Shown here: one piece after another, positions 1 to 6,867 of the stretch
Position numbering within the stretch: position 1 is the first letter of the stretch
How the letters are laid out: each line of letters begins with the position of its first letter
Origin: Flavobacteriales bacterium UBA2040
GTDB lineage: Bacteria; Bacteroidota; Bacteroidia; Flavobacteriales_D; Crocinitomicaceae
DNA length: 6,867 nt
NCBI GenBank assembly: GCA_002332715.1
Contig: DDBE01000056.1
Coordinates: 1-6,867, forward strand
Direction of reading: 5' to 3'
The notes under the pieces: model-generated
Told to the model about the DNA's origin: nothing
Database searches by the model: none
Seen by the model: only the letters and a program-made list of their open reading frames with translations
Program-made: the position numbers and the translations under genes

Positions 1-16
1 TTGCGAGAGGTTTTTT

Positions 17-50
17 TTTGACTAATCCAAATACAGAATCACTATTTTAA
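17..50 (+). promoter_or_regulatory. weak candidate promoter for the interrupted gene at 55
   Basis: A TTTG at 17-20 closes a run of nine T's (11-19). It is followed 22 bp later by TATTTTAA at 43-50, which matches six of eight positions of the Bacteroidota -7 consensus TAnnTTTG. Element type and spacing are roughly those of a Bacteroidota promoter, but the -7 match is poor in AT-rich DNA. The implied transcription start would fall almost on the ATG at 55. The T run could equally be the tail of a terminator whose stem lies left of the window. This is only a weak proposal. Confidence 0.18.
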
Positions 51-54
51 CCAA

Positions 55-546
55 ATGAAAACAGCACTTCCACTAATCACTTTAATTGTTGTGTTTTTGC
101 TCGCCTATAAAAAAGAGACCCCTCCTGCTGAATGTATATCGCCAAATACAAATATTTCACCTCCCTGTGAAGTCGAACTCGACACATACTATACTTATGA
201 TTCTTTGACTTATTAAGCAGATTCACTTAATACTAACGCTGGGTTTATTCTATATCTTTCGCTAAACAATAATCCCAATAATTACGTAACGTCAATTGCA
301 TTTAATGAGTTTCCAACTTCTGGGAAATATAATTTTACAGACTCACTGAATGGTTACAGTAATCAAGTTAAGGTGATTACCATTGCCAATTATGATCCAA
401 GGATCACCCTTGACGAAACAGAGGAAGTATATGTTTCAGTAAGCCCGAATGTCATAACTATTTCGTATTGTAAAATGTCGATTACATCGCCTTCTCTAAG
501 AGGCGTCTTAATCTACCAAAACAGATTTTTTGAATGTCCCTTTTAG
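55..546 (+). pseudogene. interrupted small secreted/lipoprotein-like gene, in-frame TAA at codon 54
   Basis: From the ATG at 55 the frame reads 53 codons to a TAA at 214-216. It then stays open for another 109 codons to a TAG at 544-546, so a single stop splits a 163-codon reading frame. The N-terminus (MKTALPLITLIVVFLLAYKK) looks like a signal peptide: a Lys, then a hydrophobic stretch, then a charged Lys-Lys-Glu segment. Its end, FLLAY, is what a lipobox FLLAC would look like after a TGT to TAT change at 106-108. Cys27 and Cys38 follow. The part after the stop is rich in Asn, Ser and Thr and in beta-prone segments, as in small exported proteins, but I recognise no family. It has no ATG, GTG or TTG near its beginning (the first is GTG at 373-375), so independent translation of the second half is unlikely. 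The TAG lies 1 bp from the convergent pyrF stop. Alternatives are a real 53-residue peptide gene followed by chance open frame, or a sequencing error at 214-216. Confidence 0.6.
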
Positions 547-554
547 ACTAAAGG
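539..554. repeat. short inverted repeat spanning two convergent stop codons
   Basis: CCTTT (539-543) and AAAGG (550-554) can pair as a 5-bp stem with a 6-nt loop. The element spans the TAG of the upstream plus-strand frame (544-546) and the TAG of pyrF on the minus strand (548-550). It could be a minimal bidirectional transcription end signal between convergent genes. However, the stem is short and neither side is directly followed by a U tract, so terminator function is not shown. Confidence 0.3.
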
Positions 555-1366
555 CCCTTCTCTTCGATCAGTCTTGCCATTTCATTTTGAAGCTTCATCG
601 CTTCTTCCTTCGCTTTTTCAGCAAAATCATTTCCAGTTGAGGCATACAAAATCCCTCTCGAAGAATTGACCAATAATCCGCAATCTTCGTTCCAGCCATA
701 CTTCACAACATCTTCCAATGATCCACCTTGTGCGCCAACTCCTGGGACCAAGAAAAAATGATTTGGAACCAATGCTCTCACTTCGCCTATTCCTTCTGCC
801 CTTGTGGCGCCAACGACGTACATCAAGTTTTCAGGCGTTCCCCATTGGACGGATTTTTTTAATACTTTTTTGAAAAGTTGCTCACCGTTATTGTCTTCAG
901 TCATCTGAAAATCTAAAGCGCCTTTGTTAGAAGTCAAGGCCAAAAGAATCACCCATTTGTTTTCATAGGTCAAGAAAGGTGAAACACTGTCTTCACCCAT
1001 GTATGGAGCTACGGTTACCGAGTCACAATTCAATGTTTCGAAAAAAGTTTTAGCATAATAAAGTGAAGTATTTCCGATATCACCTCGCTTCGCATCCGCT
1101 ATTGTGAAAATGTCTTTTGGAATATAATCGATAGTTTTTTGGAGCGACTCCCAACCTTTTACGCCGTGACATTCGTAAAAAGCGGTATTTGGTTTGTAGG
1201 CGACACAATAGTCTTTGGTTGCATCAATTATCGCTTTGTTGAATTCAAAAATGGGATCGTCCATTTCCAATAAATGAGCAGGGATTTTGGTCAAATCTGG
1301 ATCTAATCCTACACATAGAAAAGATTTTTTTCGTTTGATTTGAGCTACCAGTTCTGCTTTTGTCAT
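548..1366 (-). CDS. pyrF: orotidine 5'-phosphate decarboxylase, type 2
   Basis: This cytoplasmic enzyme decarboxylates OMP to UMP, the last step of de novo pyrimidine synthesis. The 272-residue product has the length and motifs of the type 2 (long) PyrF group rather than the roughly 230-residue E. coli type. Visible motifs are [14 protein letters not shown] (16-29), a substrate-site YKPN (57-60), the catalytic [10 protein letters not shown] (91-100) with Asp91, Lys93 and Asp96, [10 protein letters not shown] (119-128), VGATR (185-189), the phosphate-binding loop VPGVGAQGG (207-215), and [10 protein letters not shown] (234-243). All expected residues are present, so the enzyme should be active. 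The ATG at 1364-1366 overlaps the TGA of the upstream ppx gene as ATGA, which implies translational coupling. It is the last gene of the minus-strand run and ends 1 bp from the stop of the convergent interrupted gene. No other PyrF-pathway gene is in view. Confidence 0.96.
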   Translation of the reverse strand: MTKAELVAQIKRKKSFLCVGLDPDLTKIPAHLLEMDDPIFEFNKAIIDATKDYCVAYKPNTAFYECHGVKGWESLQKTIDYIPKDIFTIADAKRGDIGNTSLYYAKTFFETLNCDSVTVAPYMGEDSVSPFLTYENKWVILLALTSNKGALDFQMTEDNNGEQLFKKVLKKSVQWGTPENLMYVVGATRAEGIGEVRALVPNHFFLVPGVGAQGGSLEDVVKYGWNEDCGLLVNSSRGILYASTGNDFAEKAKEEAMKLQNEMARLIEEKGL

Positions 1367-2244
1367 GTGTTCTTATTTTTTTTGTCCAATTGATAAATGA
1401 TTCCATCGGAAAGTCCAATTTTCGGAACTAATATAGTACGACATTTCAAGGCACGCATAATGTGAGAAAATATTTCCATGGCTGGCACAAGAACGTCGGC
1501 CCTATCAGGTTTTAGTTGAAATCGGTCGACACGCTGAGCAATAGTTAAGGGCTCTAACGCATCGCGTAAATCCTCTACCTTTTTCAATGAAATTGGATCA
1601 GCTTGCATCGTCCCGACCAACTTTTGCGCCTTATTTATATTACCTCCAGTTCCGTAAACGATGTGATGTTTCGAAAGCTCAATATTTGTTTTCAACCATT
1701 CGGTCATATCCGCCCAAACATTTGGATTCACTTTCTCCTTAATGATTCTCAAAGTACCGACTTCAAAAGACTTAGAAGCGATTCTTTCGCCGTTCTCAAA
1801 TATGCTGATTTCGGTACTTCCACCTCCAACATCGATTACGACAAACGGAACTTCAATATCCAAGTCGAACAATGCAAAGGTCCCCAGGATAAGCTCAGCT
1901 TCTTCATCTCCAGAAATAGTTTCGATGGAAACACCGGTTTCAACTTCGATTAAATCACGAACGAGCAAACCGTTTGTCGCTTCCCTCATGGCCGAGGTGG
2001 CACATGCCCTTAATTCAACAACTTCAAATATCTCAGAAATTAGTCGAAAAGCTTGAATCGTTTTAACGAATTCAGTTTTCTTTTTCTCAGAAATTTCGCC
2101 TGTGCTAAAAACCTCTTCACCTAGTCGTAAAGGGATACGTGTATAGGAAACTTTTTTTATAAACGAATGACCATCTTCTTCCACGACTTCTCCAACGAGC
2201 AATCGTGCAGCGTTCGTACCAATATCTATTGCGCCGTATCTCAA
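1363..2244 (-). CDS. Ppx/GppA-family phosphatase (exopolyphosphatase / pppGpp phosphohydrolase), short form
   Basis: The ASKHA-fold Ppx/GppA family hydrolyses terminal phosphates from inorganic polyphosphate or from pppGpp; sequence alone does not separate the two. Visible motifs are the N-terminal phosphate loop [12 protein letters not shown] (5-16), [11 protein letters not shown] (82-92), SGDEEAEL (111-118) containing the acidic residues expected at the catalytic site, the second phosphate loop [12 protein letters not shown] (136-147), YGTGGN (197-202), [11 protein letters not shown] (245-255) and GLSDGIIY (277-284). At 293 residues it consists of the two ASKHA lobes only and lacks the C-terminal HD-like region of the roughly 510-residue E. 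coli Ppx. The start is TTG at 2242-2244: in this frame there is a TAA eight codons upstream with no ATG or GTG between, and the first phosphate loop begins at residue 5, so a later start would destroy it. An A-rich AAGAAAG segment lies upstream. It follows the exported-protein gene by 5 bp and overlaps pyrF by 4 bp. Confidence 0.92.
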   Translation of the reverse strand: MRYGAIDIGTNAARLLVGEVVEEDGHSFIKKVSYTRIPLRLGEEVFSTGEISEKKKTEFVKTIQAFRLISEIFEVVELRACATSAMREATNGLLVRDLIEVETGVSIETISGDEEAELILGTFALFDLDIEVPFVVIDVGGGSTEISIFENGERIASKSFEVGTLRIIKEKVNPNVWADMTEWLKTNIELSKHHIVYGTGGNINKAQKLVGTMQADPISLKKVEDLRDALEPLTIAQRVDRFQLKPDRADVLVPAMEIFSHIMRALKCRTILVPKIGLSDGIIYQLDKKNKNT

Positions 2245-2249
2245 AATTA

Positions 2250-2780
2250 TTAGAGTTCTTTCTTGTTAAATACAAAGCTATTCAAAATTTTCTGTCCCGT
2301 TTTTCGGCAGTTGTCATATTCTGATTCTTCGCATGTAAAAGTTAAAATGAATGCTTCTTGCTTTACTACCCAACAATATTGCTCAAATTTCATATTCCGT
2401 TTATTCATAGCGCTCGTGTATATCAATCTTTGGAATTCAGGTCCACCGAGTCTTACACATTCGTTGACCAATAATTTTCCATTGGGTAGCATCGTTTTTA
2501 TTTGTTGAATAGTGATTTCAACGAATTTATTTAAACTTGAATCGAGTTCTGAAACATCTTGAATGATGAGATTTACATTCTCTTGGAAAATGTCTTCGGA
2601 TGAGTCTAAACTGCTGGTGAAAATGAATTTGGTTGCAAGTGTTCCAGATTTATCAATACTCCATGAACGAGGATGATAAATTGTATAATTATAGTATTTG
2701 TATTTTTTCCAAAACAAAGTAAAGGAAGTGCTAAATAACAAAACACCTGTCAAAAAAAGAGAAAAAAGCAGTCTAATCAT
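2250..2780 (-). CDS. small exported protein, possibly PsbP/DcrB-like fold
   Basis: I do not recognise a named gene. The 176-residue product starts MIRLLFSLFLTGVLLFSTSF, an N-terminal signal peptide or membrane anchor (hydrophobic to about residue 24) with no lipobox Cys. The mature part should lie outside the inner membrane. Its layout recalls the PsbP/DcrB (Mog1p/PsbP) group: an early YNYTIYHPRSWSID segment (30-43), a F-x-E-N-V-N-L-I-I strand (65-73), a helix-like stretch (82-98), then EFQRLIYTS (115-123), an aromatic strand around YCWVV (135-139), AFILTFTC (143-150) and a final helix CRKTGQKILNSFVF (158-171). Four Cys (108, 136, 150, 158) could form disulfides outside the cytoplasm. The ATG at 2778-2780 is 35 bp after der, and the TAA is 5 bp before the ppx start, so cotranscription is likely. 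The fold assignment is inference from pattern; the function is unknown. Confidence 0.78.
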   Translation of the reverse strand: MIRLLFSLFLTGVLLFSTSFTLFWKKYKYYNYTIYHPRSWSIDKSGTLATKFIFTSSLDSSEDIFQENVNLIIQDVSELDSSLNKFVEITIQQIKTMLPNGKLLVNECVRLGGPEFQRLIYTSAMNKRNMKFEQYCWVVKQEAFILTFTCEESEYDNCRKTGQKILNSFVFNKKEL

Positions 2781-2815
2781 CGGGATTGTTTTACAACCGA
2801 AAGGTACTAAAATAC

Positions 2816-4126
2816 TTACTTCTTTCTAAAGAAAATCTTGATTGGAACACCATTGAAATTGAATTTCTCACGCATTCGATTCTCGATAAAACGTTTGTAA
2901 CTATCTGGAACATATTGCGGTAAATTACAGAAGAAAGCAAATGCTGGAGCGTGTGTTGGGAGTTGCGTAACGAATTTAATCTTGATGTATTTCCCTTTCA
3001 ACGCTGGTGGTGGATGATGATCGATAATATCCAACATCACATCATTCAAAACAGAAGTTGGAATTTTCTTGATTCTGTTTTCAAAGACCTCCATTGTTGA
3101 TTCCAAGGCTTTATGAATTCTTTGTTTCGTGATTGTTGAGGTAAAAATAATCGGAACGTCATTGAAGGGTGCAAGTTGTTCGATGAGATTTTCCTCGTAT
3201 TCTTTCATGGTTTTGTGATCTTTCTCGACCAAATCCCATTTATTGACCAAAACAACAACCCCTTTCGAGTTTTTTTCAATCATATAGAAAATCTGCAAAT
3301 CTTGTTTTTGCAAACCTTCTTGAGCGTCTATCATGAAGATACAAACATCTGAATTTTCGATAGCGTTCACGGAACGAAGCACAGAATAGTATTCGATATC
3401 TTCGTGCACTTTCGCTTTTTTACGAATTCCGGCTGTATCAATCAAAAGGAAATCAAAACCAAAAGCATTGTATCTAGTATTGACCGCATCTCTCGTAGTT
3501 CCTGAAATGGCAGTTACGATGTTTGAATCTTTCCCTGTCAAAGCGTTCACCAAAGAAGACTTCCCAACGTTTGGTTTACCGACAACAGCAATTTTGGGAA
3601 GACCATCATTTTCTAAACTTGACTCATCGGCAATGTCGAATTCGAGCACCATTTCATCCAACAATTCACCTGTTCCGCTTCCATTTGTAGCGGACATATC
3701 GTATACATCACCAAGTCCGAATTGATAGAATTCTGAGGAAAGTCCAAATCGTTCCGTATTGTCTACTTTATTGGCTACAATGAAAACTTTCTTTTTGGTT
3801 TTACGCAACATTTGAGCAACAACTTCATCCAAATCAACTATTCCTGCCATAACGTCAACGACAAAAATGATCACATTGGCTTCATCGATAGCGATTTCGA
3901 CTTGCTTACGAATTTCGCCTTCAAAAATATCATCTGATCCGCTCACATATCCGCCGGTATCGATAACAGAAAACTGAACGCCATTCCATTCACCTCGACC
4001 GTACAATCGATCACGAGTTACCCCGCTCACCTCTTTGACGATGGCTTTTCTTGACTCCGTCAATCGGTTGAATAAAGTCGATTTTCCTACGTTTGGTCTT
4101 CCGACTATTGCTACTACGTTTCCCAT
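2816..4126 (-). CDS. der: ribosome biogenesis GTPase Der (EngA), double G domain
   Basis: Der is an essential tandem-GTPase that binds the 50S subunit and is needed for its late assembly. The 436-residue product has the usual family length. G domain 1 shows P-loop GRPNVGKS (9-16), switch region SGVTRD (34-39), DTGG (56-59) and NKVD (119-122). G domain 2 shows GKPNVGKS (183-190), SGTTRD (208-213), DTAG (230-233) and NKWD (295-298). A C-terminal KH-like domain covers roughly 350-436 and ends in a basic FFRKK. Every nucleotide-binding motif is intact. I chose the ATG at 4124-4126 because the P-loop begins at residue 9 as in other Der proteins. The frame can be extended upstream 19 codons to a GTG at 4181-4183, but that adds a hydrophobic tail ([19 protein letters not shown]) not seen in the family. 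It lies 95 bp downstream of era on the same strand. Confidence 0.97.
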   Translation of the reverse strand: MGNVVAIVGRPNVGKSTLFNRLTESRKAIVKEVSGVTRDRLYGRGEWNGVQFSVIDTGGYVSGSDDIFEGEIRKQVEIAIDEANVIIFVVDVMAGIVDLDEVVAQMLRKTKKKVFIVANKVDNTERFGLSSEFYQFGLGDVYDMSATNGSGTGELLDEMVLEFDIADESSLENDGLPKIAVVGKPNVGKSSLVNALTGKDSNIVTAISGTTRDAVNTRYNAFGFDFLLIDTAGIRKKAKVHEDIEYYSVLRSVNAIENSDVCIFMIDAQEGLQKQDLQIFYMIEKNSKGVVVLVNKWDLVEKDHKTMKEYEENLIEQLAPFNDVPIIFTSTITKQRIHKALESTMEVFENRIKKIPTSVLNDVMLDIIDHHPPPALKGKYIKIKFVTQLPTHAPAFAFFCNLPQYVPDSYKRFIENRMREKFNFNGVPIKIFFRKK

Positions 4127-4144
4127 CTTAATAAAGTAATTAAG
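4127..4144 (-). repeat. perfect 6-bp inverted repeat abutting the der start codon
   Basis: CTTAAT (4127-4132) and ATTAAG (4139-4144) form a perfect inverted repeat with a 6-nt loop, ending exactly at the base before the der ATG. In the transcript a hairpin here would cover the ribosome landing site. The stem is AT-rich and weak, so any effect would be mild, and chance occurrence in AT-rich DNA is possible. Confidence 0.4.
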
Positions 4145-4200
4145 TGAAAGTATTAATGTGTAGAGCATGATATTTATTATCACATTCTAAACTCAAAAAC

Positions 4201-4214
4201 TTTACACTTTACAC
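4201..4214. repeat. two tandem copies of TTTACAC in the era-der gap
   Basis: TTTACAC occurs twice in direct tandem (4201-4207 and 4208-4214), just downstream of the era stop. Read on the coding strand it is GTGTAAAGTGTAAA. It lies in the 95-bp gap between era and der; I see no good TAnnTTTG element in that gap. The repeat itself is plain in the sequence, but a role as an operator or promoter part is not supported by anything else seen. Confidence 0.45.
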
Positions 4215-4221
4215 TAACGTT

Positions 4222-5097
4222 TTAATATCCGTATTTTTTTAATTTCTGATCCGACGCCCTCCAGTCCTTGTCCACCTTCACATATGTATCCAAGAACACT
4301 TTTTGATCGATGAACTTTTCTATTTCTAATCGGGCTTCTCGGCCTATTCTTTTGAGCATTTCTCCACCTTTTCCGATGATGATTCCTCGTTGTGTATCTC
4401 TTTCTACGATGATCAGTGCTCTGATTTTCGTTATGCTTTCTTCCTCGATATATTCTTCGATTTCGACCTGCGTTGCATATGGCACTTCTTTTCTGGTGTG
4501 AATGAAAACTTTCTCACGAATGATTTCAGAAACGAAAAAACGCATTGGTCGATCCGAAATGGCATCTTTGTCGTAATAAGCTGGGCTTTCGGGAAGTAAT
4601 TCAACAATTCTATCCAAAACACCTTGAATTGCGAAACCGTGAAGAGCCGAAATTGGCATAATCTCCGCATTTGGCAATTTCTCTTGCCAATACGTTAATC
4701 TCTCGCCTAATTTTTCTTGATCACTTTTGTCCATTTTATTCACAAGTAACAAAACAGGCACTTTCATTTTGGAAATTTTCTCCAAAGTTTCAACGTGATT
4801 CATTTCATCCTCATAAATATCCGTGATGAAAAGTAGTACATCAGCATCTTGCAATGATGTGTTGACATAGGTCATCATTTGGTCATGCAATTTGTAGGCA
4901 GAATTGACTACACCTGGCGTATCAGAAAAGACGATTTGATATTCGTCCTCGTTCATGATTCCCAGAATACGATGACGTGTTGTTTGAGCCTTCGATGTAA
5001 CGATAGATAATTTCTCACCCATCAATCGATTCATCAAGGTCGATTTACCTACGTTTGGACTTCCAACTATGCTTACGAAACCTGCTTTGTGTGCCAT
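4222..5097 (-). CDS. era: ribosome biogenesis GTPase Era
   Basis: Era is a GTPase with a KH domain that binds the 3' end of 16S rRNA and acts as a checkpoint in 30S maturation. The 291-residue product has the standard layout: P-loop GSPNVGKS (12-19), switch 1 region SKAQTTRHRILGI (35-47), DTPG (59-62), NKMD (120-123), SAL (150-152), then a C-terminal KH domain with the RNA-binding loop IIIGKGGEMLKRIG (239-252), ending DWR...KKYGY. All motifs are intact. I place the start at the ATG 5095-5097. A TTG ten codons upstream (5125-5127) is in frame, but it lies upstream of the likely -7 promoter element and would not be transcribed from it. The leader is A-rich (AAAAGAAAAA) without a GGAGG site. It is the first gene of the minus-strand run that continues into der, and it is divergent from the RluA-type gene. 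Confidence 0.97.
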   Translation of the reverse strand: MAHKAGFVSIVGSPNVGKSTLMNRLMGEKLSIVTSKAQTTRHRILGIMNEDEYQIVFSDTPGVVNSAYKLHDQMMTYVNTSLQDADVLLFITDIYEDEMNHVETLEKISKMKVPVLLLVNKMDKSDQEKLGERLTYWQEKLPNAEIMPISALHGFAIQGVLDRIVELLPESPAYYDKDAISDRPMRFFVSEIIREKVFIHTRKEVPYATQVEIEEYIEEESITKIRALIIVERDTQRGIIIGKGGEMLKRIGREARLEIEKFIDQKVFLDTYVKVDKDWRASDQKLKKYGY

Positions 5098-5114
5098 TTT
5101 TTCTTTTGAGGGTG

Positions 5115-5122
5115 CAAAGATA
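5115..5122 (-). promoter_or_regulatory. -7 promoter element TATCTTTG for era
   Basis: Read on the minus strand, 5122 to 5115 is TATCTTTG, an exact match to the Bacteroidota primary sigma factor -7 consensus TAnnTTTG. It ends 17 bp upstream of the era ATG, so transcription would begin around 5108-5110 and leave a leader of about 12 nt. I see no clear TTG-type -33 partner at the usual distance, so the call rests on the -7 element and its position. It probably drives the whole era-der-...-pyrF run, unless internal promoters exist. Confidence 0.6.
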
Positions 5123-5183
5123 GACAATTACGAATGAAAGAGTTAGGAAAATCACCTATTGATTCGTTAATTTTACAAGGTCA

Positions 5184-6867
5184 ATGTTAAAACAAGGTAA
5201 ATTCTTTCAATTTCTCGAGAAGGTCGACTCAAATTCGGATCTTCCAGAAAAATTCACCTTCCCCTTTTTCTATGAACCTCATCCATTTGCAATTGAAGCA
5301 GCGGAAGATTTACAAAAGCACCTTCAAACACAAACAGATTGGCACCACGATTTTGGATTAACGGACCCTGATTCTGAAAAAGCATTGGGAAAGATGTTCG
5401 GTGTTCTTGTCGTTCAAAATACAAAGGGTGAGCTGGGTTATTTATCCGCATTCTCTGGGAAACTAGCAAATAGTAACCATTGGCCAAAATTCGTTCCACC
5501 TGTTTTTGACATACTGAAGAAAGAAGGTTTCTATAAAATGGAAGGTCGCGAAGTTGACGCTTTGACGGACTTGGTTGATGCAGGAGAAAGAAATCCGAAG
5601 TTGAAAACAACGAAGGAAAATTTAGAAAAACTTCGAATCGAACATAAAATAGAAATTGAGGATTACCAAGCTCAAATTCGAGCAAACAGAAAAGCTCGAA
5701 AGGCGAAAAAAGTAGCAGGACAAAATGAACTATCAAGTGAATCGCTTGAGACTTTGTTGAAGCAACTTACCAAAGAATCTATTGGAGAGCAATACTTTTT
5801 AAAGGATAAAAAAAGGGAGTGGAATGAAAAAATTGCTGTTGCGGAAACGGCCTATTTCACTTTAAAAAACGAACTTATTTCTTTGAAACAACAAAGAGCA
5901 AATCGATCCGCGGAATTACAAAGAAAGATATTTGACCATTACACTTTTCTCAATGCTAAGGGTGAAATTCAATCCTTAATGGAGATTTTTTCATTTCTAG
6001 AAGGTGGGTTTCCTCCAGCAGGTTCGGGCGAATGTGCCGCTCCAAAATTATTGCATTTTGCCTATCAGAATAACCTAAAGCCAATTTGTATGGCTGAGTT
6101 TTGGTGGGGAAAGTCTGCATCTTCGGAAATCAGGAAACACAAGCATTTCTATCCAGCTTGTCGTAGTAAATGTGAACCAATTTTGGGACATATGTTGAAA
6201 GGGCTTTCCGCTGAAGACAACCCAATTCTGAAACATTCTTCATTTCAGAAAGAAATTGAGATTGTGTTTGAAGATGATGCAATTCTAGTCGTGAACAAAC
6301 CAGATGGGCTATTGTCCGTTCAAGGCAAAACATTGACGGATTCTGTGGATGAGCGTTTGCAAAAAATCTATCCTCGTAGCGAAACTCCTTTAATAGTGCA
6401 TCGATTGGACATGGCTACGTCAGGATTGATGTTGGTGGCCAAAACGAAAGAAGCGCATAAAAAACTTCAAGCACTCTTCATCAAACGAACTATCAAAAAG
6501 CGATATGTAGCCATTCTAGACGGAATTTTAGAAACAGATTCTGGATTTGTCGATTTACCACTTCGACTCGATTTGGACAATCGTCCGCATCAATTGGTTT
6601 GTGAGGAATTTGGTAAAAAAGCAAGGACCGAATATAAAGTCGTGGAATATAAAAATGGACGAACTAGAATTCACTTTTTCCCGATTACGGGTCGTTCTCA
6701 TCAATTAAGGATGCATGCATCACATCCACGAGGCTTGAACATTGCCATTGTCGGCGATAATTTGTACGGCACGATAGACGAGCGATTAATGTTGCACGCA
6801 GAATGGTTGCAGTTTCGTCATCCGATTACGGAGGAGGTTGTGGAGTTTGAGGTGAAGGCGGGGTTTT
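5184..6867 (+). CDS. long-form RluA-family pseudouridine synthase (3' end beyond window)
   Basis: This gene is open from the ATG at 5184 through 561 codons to the window edge with no stop, so only its last few residues are missing. The C-terminal part (about 368-561) is an RluA-type catalytic domain that isomerises uridine to pseudouridine in rRNA or tRNA. It shows VVNKPDGLLSVQG, the catalytic HRLDMATSGLMLVAK with H406, R407 and Asp409 as nucleophile, GKKARTEYKVV, then ITGRSHQLRMHAS and a GDNLYG segment. Ahead of it lie an N-terminal domain (about 1-130, FTFPFFYEPHPFAIEAAEDL and LGYLSAFSGKL), a highly charged, probably coiled-coil stretch (about 137-250), and a conserved-looking segment (FPPAGSGECAAPKLL, then MAEFWWG and YPACRSKCEPILGHML) with Cys284, Cys326 and Cys330. 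This architecture matches the roughly 550-570-residue RluA relatives of Bacteroidota and some gammaproteobacteria rather than the 219-residue E. coli RluA; the target uridine cannot be read from sequence. An in-frame TGA at 5160-5162 with no ATG between supports this start. It is divergent from era across 86 bp. Confidence 0.93.
   Translation, partial: MLKQGKFFQFLEKVDSNSDLPEKFTFPFFYEPHPFAIEAAEDLQKHLQTQTDWHHDFGLTDPDSEKALGKMFGVLVVQNTKGELGYLSAFSGKLANSNHWPKFVPPVFDILKKEGFYKMEGREVDALTDLVDAGERNPKLKTTKENLEKLRIEHKIEIEDYQAQIRANRKARKAKKVAGQNELSSESLETLLKQLTKESIGEQYFLKDKKREWNEKIAVAETAYFTLKNELISLKQQRANRSAELQRKIFDHYTFLNAKGEIQSLMEIFSFLEGGFPPAGSGECAAPKLLHFAYQNNLKPICMAEFWWGKSASSEIRKHKHFYPACRSKCEPILGHMLKGLSAEDNPILKHSSFQKEIEIVFEDDAILVVNKPDGLLSVQGKTLTDSVDERLQKIYPRSETPLIVHRLDMATSGLMLVAKTKEAHKKLQALFIKRTIKKRYVAILDGILETDSGFVDLPLRLDLDNRPHQLVCEEFGKKARTEYKVVEYKNGRTRIHFFPITGRSHQLRMHASHPRGLNIAIVGDNLYGTIDERLMLHAEWLQFRHPITEEVVEFEVKAGF

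Noticed and set aside
214..216. TAA recoded as an amino acid
   Set aside because: Other genes here end in TAA as a normal stop (era, der, the exported protein), so recoding of TAA is not supported.
488..505. Stem-loop CGCCT...AGGCG as a terminator for pyrF
   Set aside because: The stem is only 5 bp with an 8-nt loop, and no U tract follows on the minus strand. On the plus strand the nearest T run is about 20 nt away and lies inside the interrupted frame.
2781..2806. Possible internal promoter (TACCTTTC at 2799-2806) and small hairpin (2784-2798) before the exported-protein gene
   Set aside because: The -7-like element is one base off consensus without a -33 partner, and the hairpin has a wobble pair. 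Both are within chance expectation for AT-rich DNA.
4127..4183. A 19-residue upstream extension of Der from GTG at 4181-4183
   Set aside because: It would add a hydrophobic N-terminus absent from the family; the ATG at 4124-4126 places the P-loop at the usual position.
5098..5127. A 10-residue upstream extension of Era from TTG at 5125-5127
   Set aside because: The TTG lies upstream of the TATCTTTG -7 element, so it would not be in that transcript, and family members start near MAHKAGFV.
5254..5736. A 160-codon minus-strand open frame
   Set aside because: It lies opposite the N-terminal and coiled-coil part of the RluA-type gene, which has clear family motifs in its own frame. The minus-strand product is low-complexity and matches no family.
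6130..6333. A 67-codon minus-strand open frame
   Set aside because: It lies opposite the well-conserved region leading into the RluA catalytic domain and has no family features.

Overview
The window looks like ordinary core chromosome from a member of the Bacteroidota, most likely flavobacteria-like. The DNA is AT-rich. Start codons are preceded by A-rich leaders rather than GGAGG-type Shine-Dalgarno sites. An exact TAnnTTTG -7 element lies upstream of era. The proteins are forms common in that phylum: a 272-residue type 2 PyrF, a short single-domain Ppx/GppA, and a roughly 560-residue long-form RluA-type pseudouridine synthase. The phylum is inferred from these traits; no marker gene pins the genus.

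Layout: (1) Positions 55-546 (+) hold the remains of a small secreted or lipoprotein-like gene, broken by one in-frame TAA, with a Tyr where a lipobox Cys would be expected. (2) Positions 548-5097 (-) form one tight same-strand run, in transcription order era, der, a small exported protein resembling the PsbP/DcrB type, a Ppx/GppA-family phosphatase starting at TTG, and pyrF. Gaps are 95 bp (era-der), 35 bp (der-exported protein) and 5 bp (exported protein-ppx). ppx and pyrF overlap by 4 bp (ATGA). (3) An 86-bp divergent gap (5098-5183) carries the era promoter element. (4) From 5184 (+) to the window edge runs a long-form RluA-family pseudouridine synthase, open for 561 codons without a stop, so its 3' end is cut off.

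Functionally, Era and Der are ribosome-assembly GTPases, and the divergent RluA-type enzyme modifies rRNA or tRNA, so the right half is a ribosome and RNA maturation neighbourhood. The left half is nucleotide and phosphate metabolism: UMP synthesis by PyrF and polyphosphate or pppGpp hydrolysis by Ppx/GppA. The exported protein between the two groups has no known role.

I see no mobile element, CRISPR array, RNA gene or defence system, and no clear new multi-gene system. The points most worth a second look are the interrupted gene at the left end, the exported protein inside the GTPase run, and the extra N-terminal domains of the RluA-type protein.
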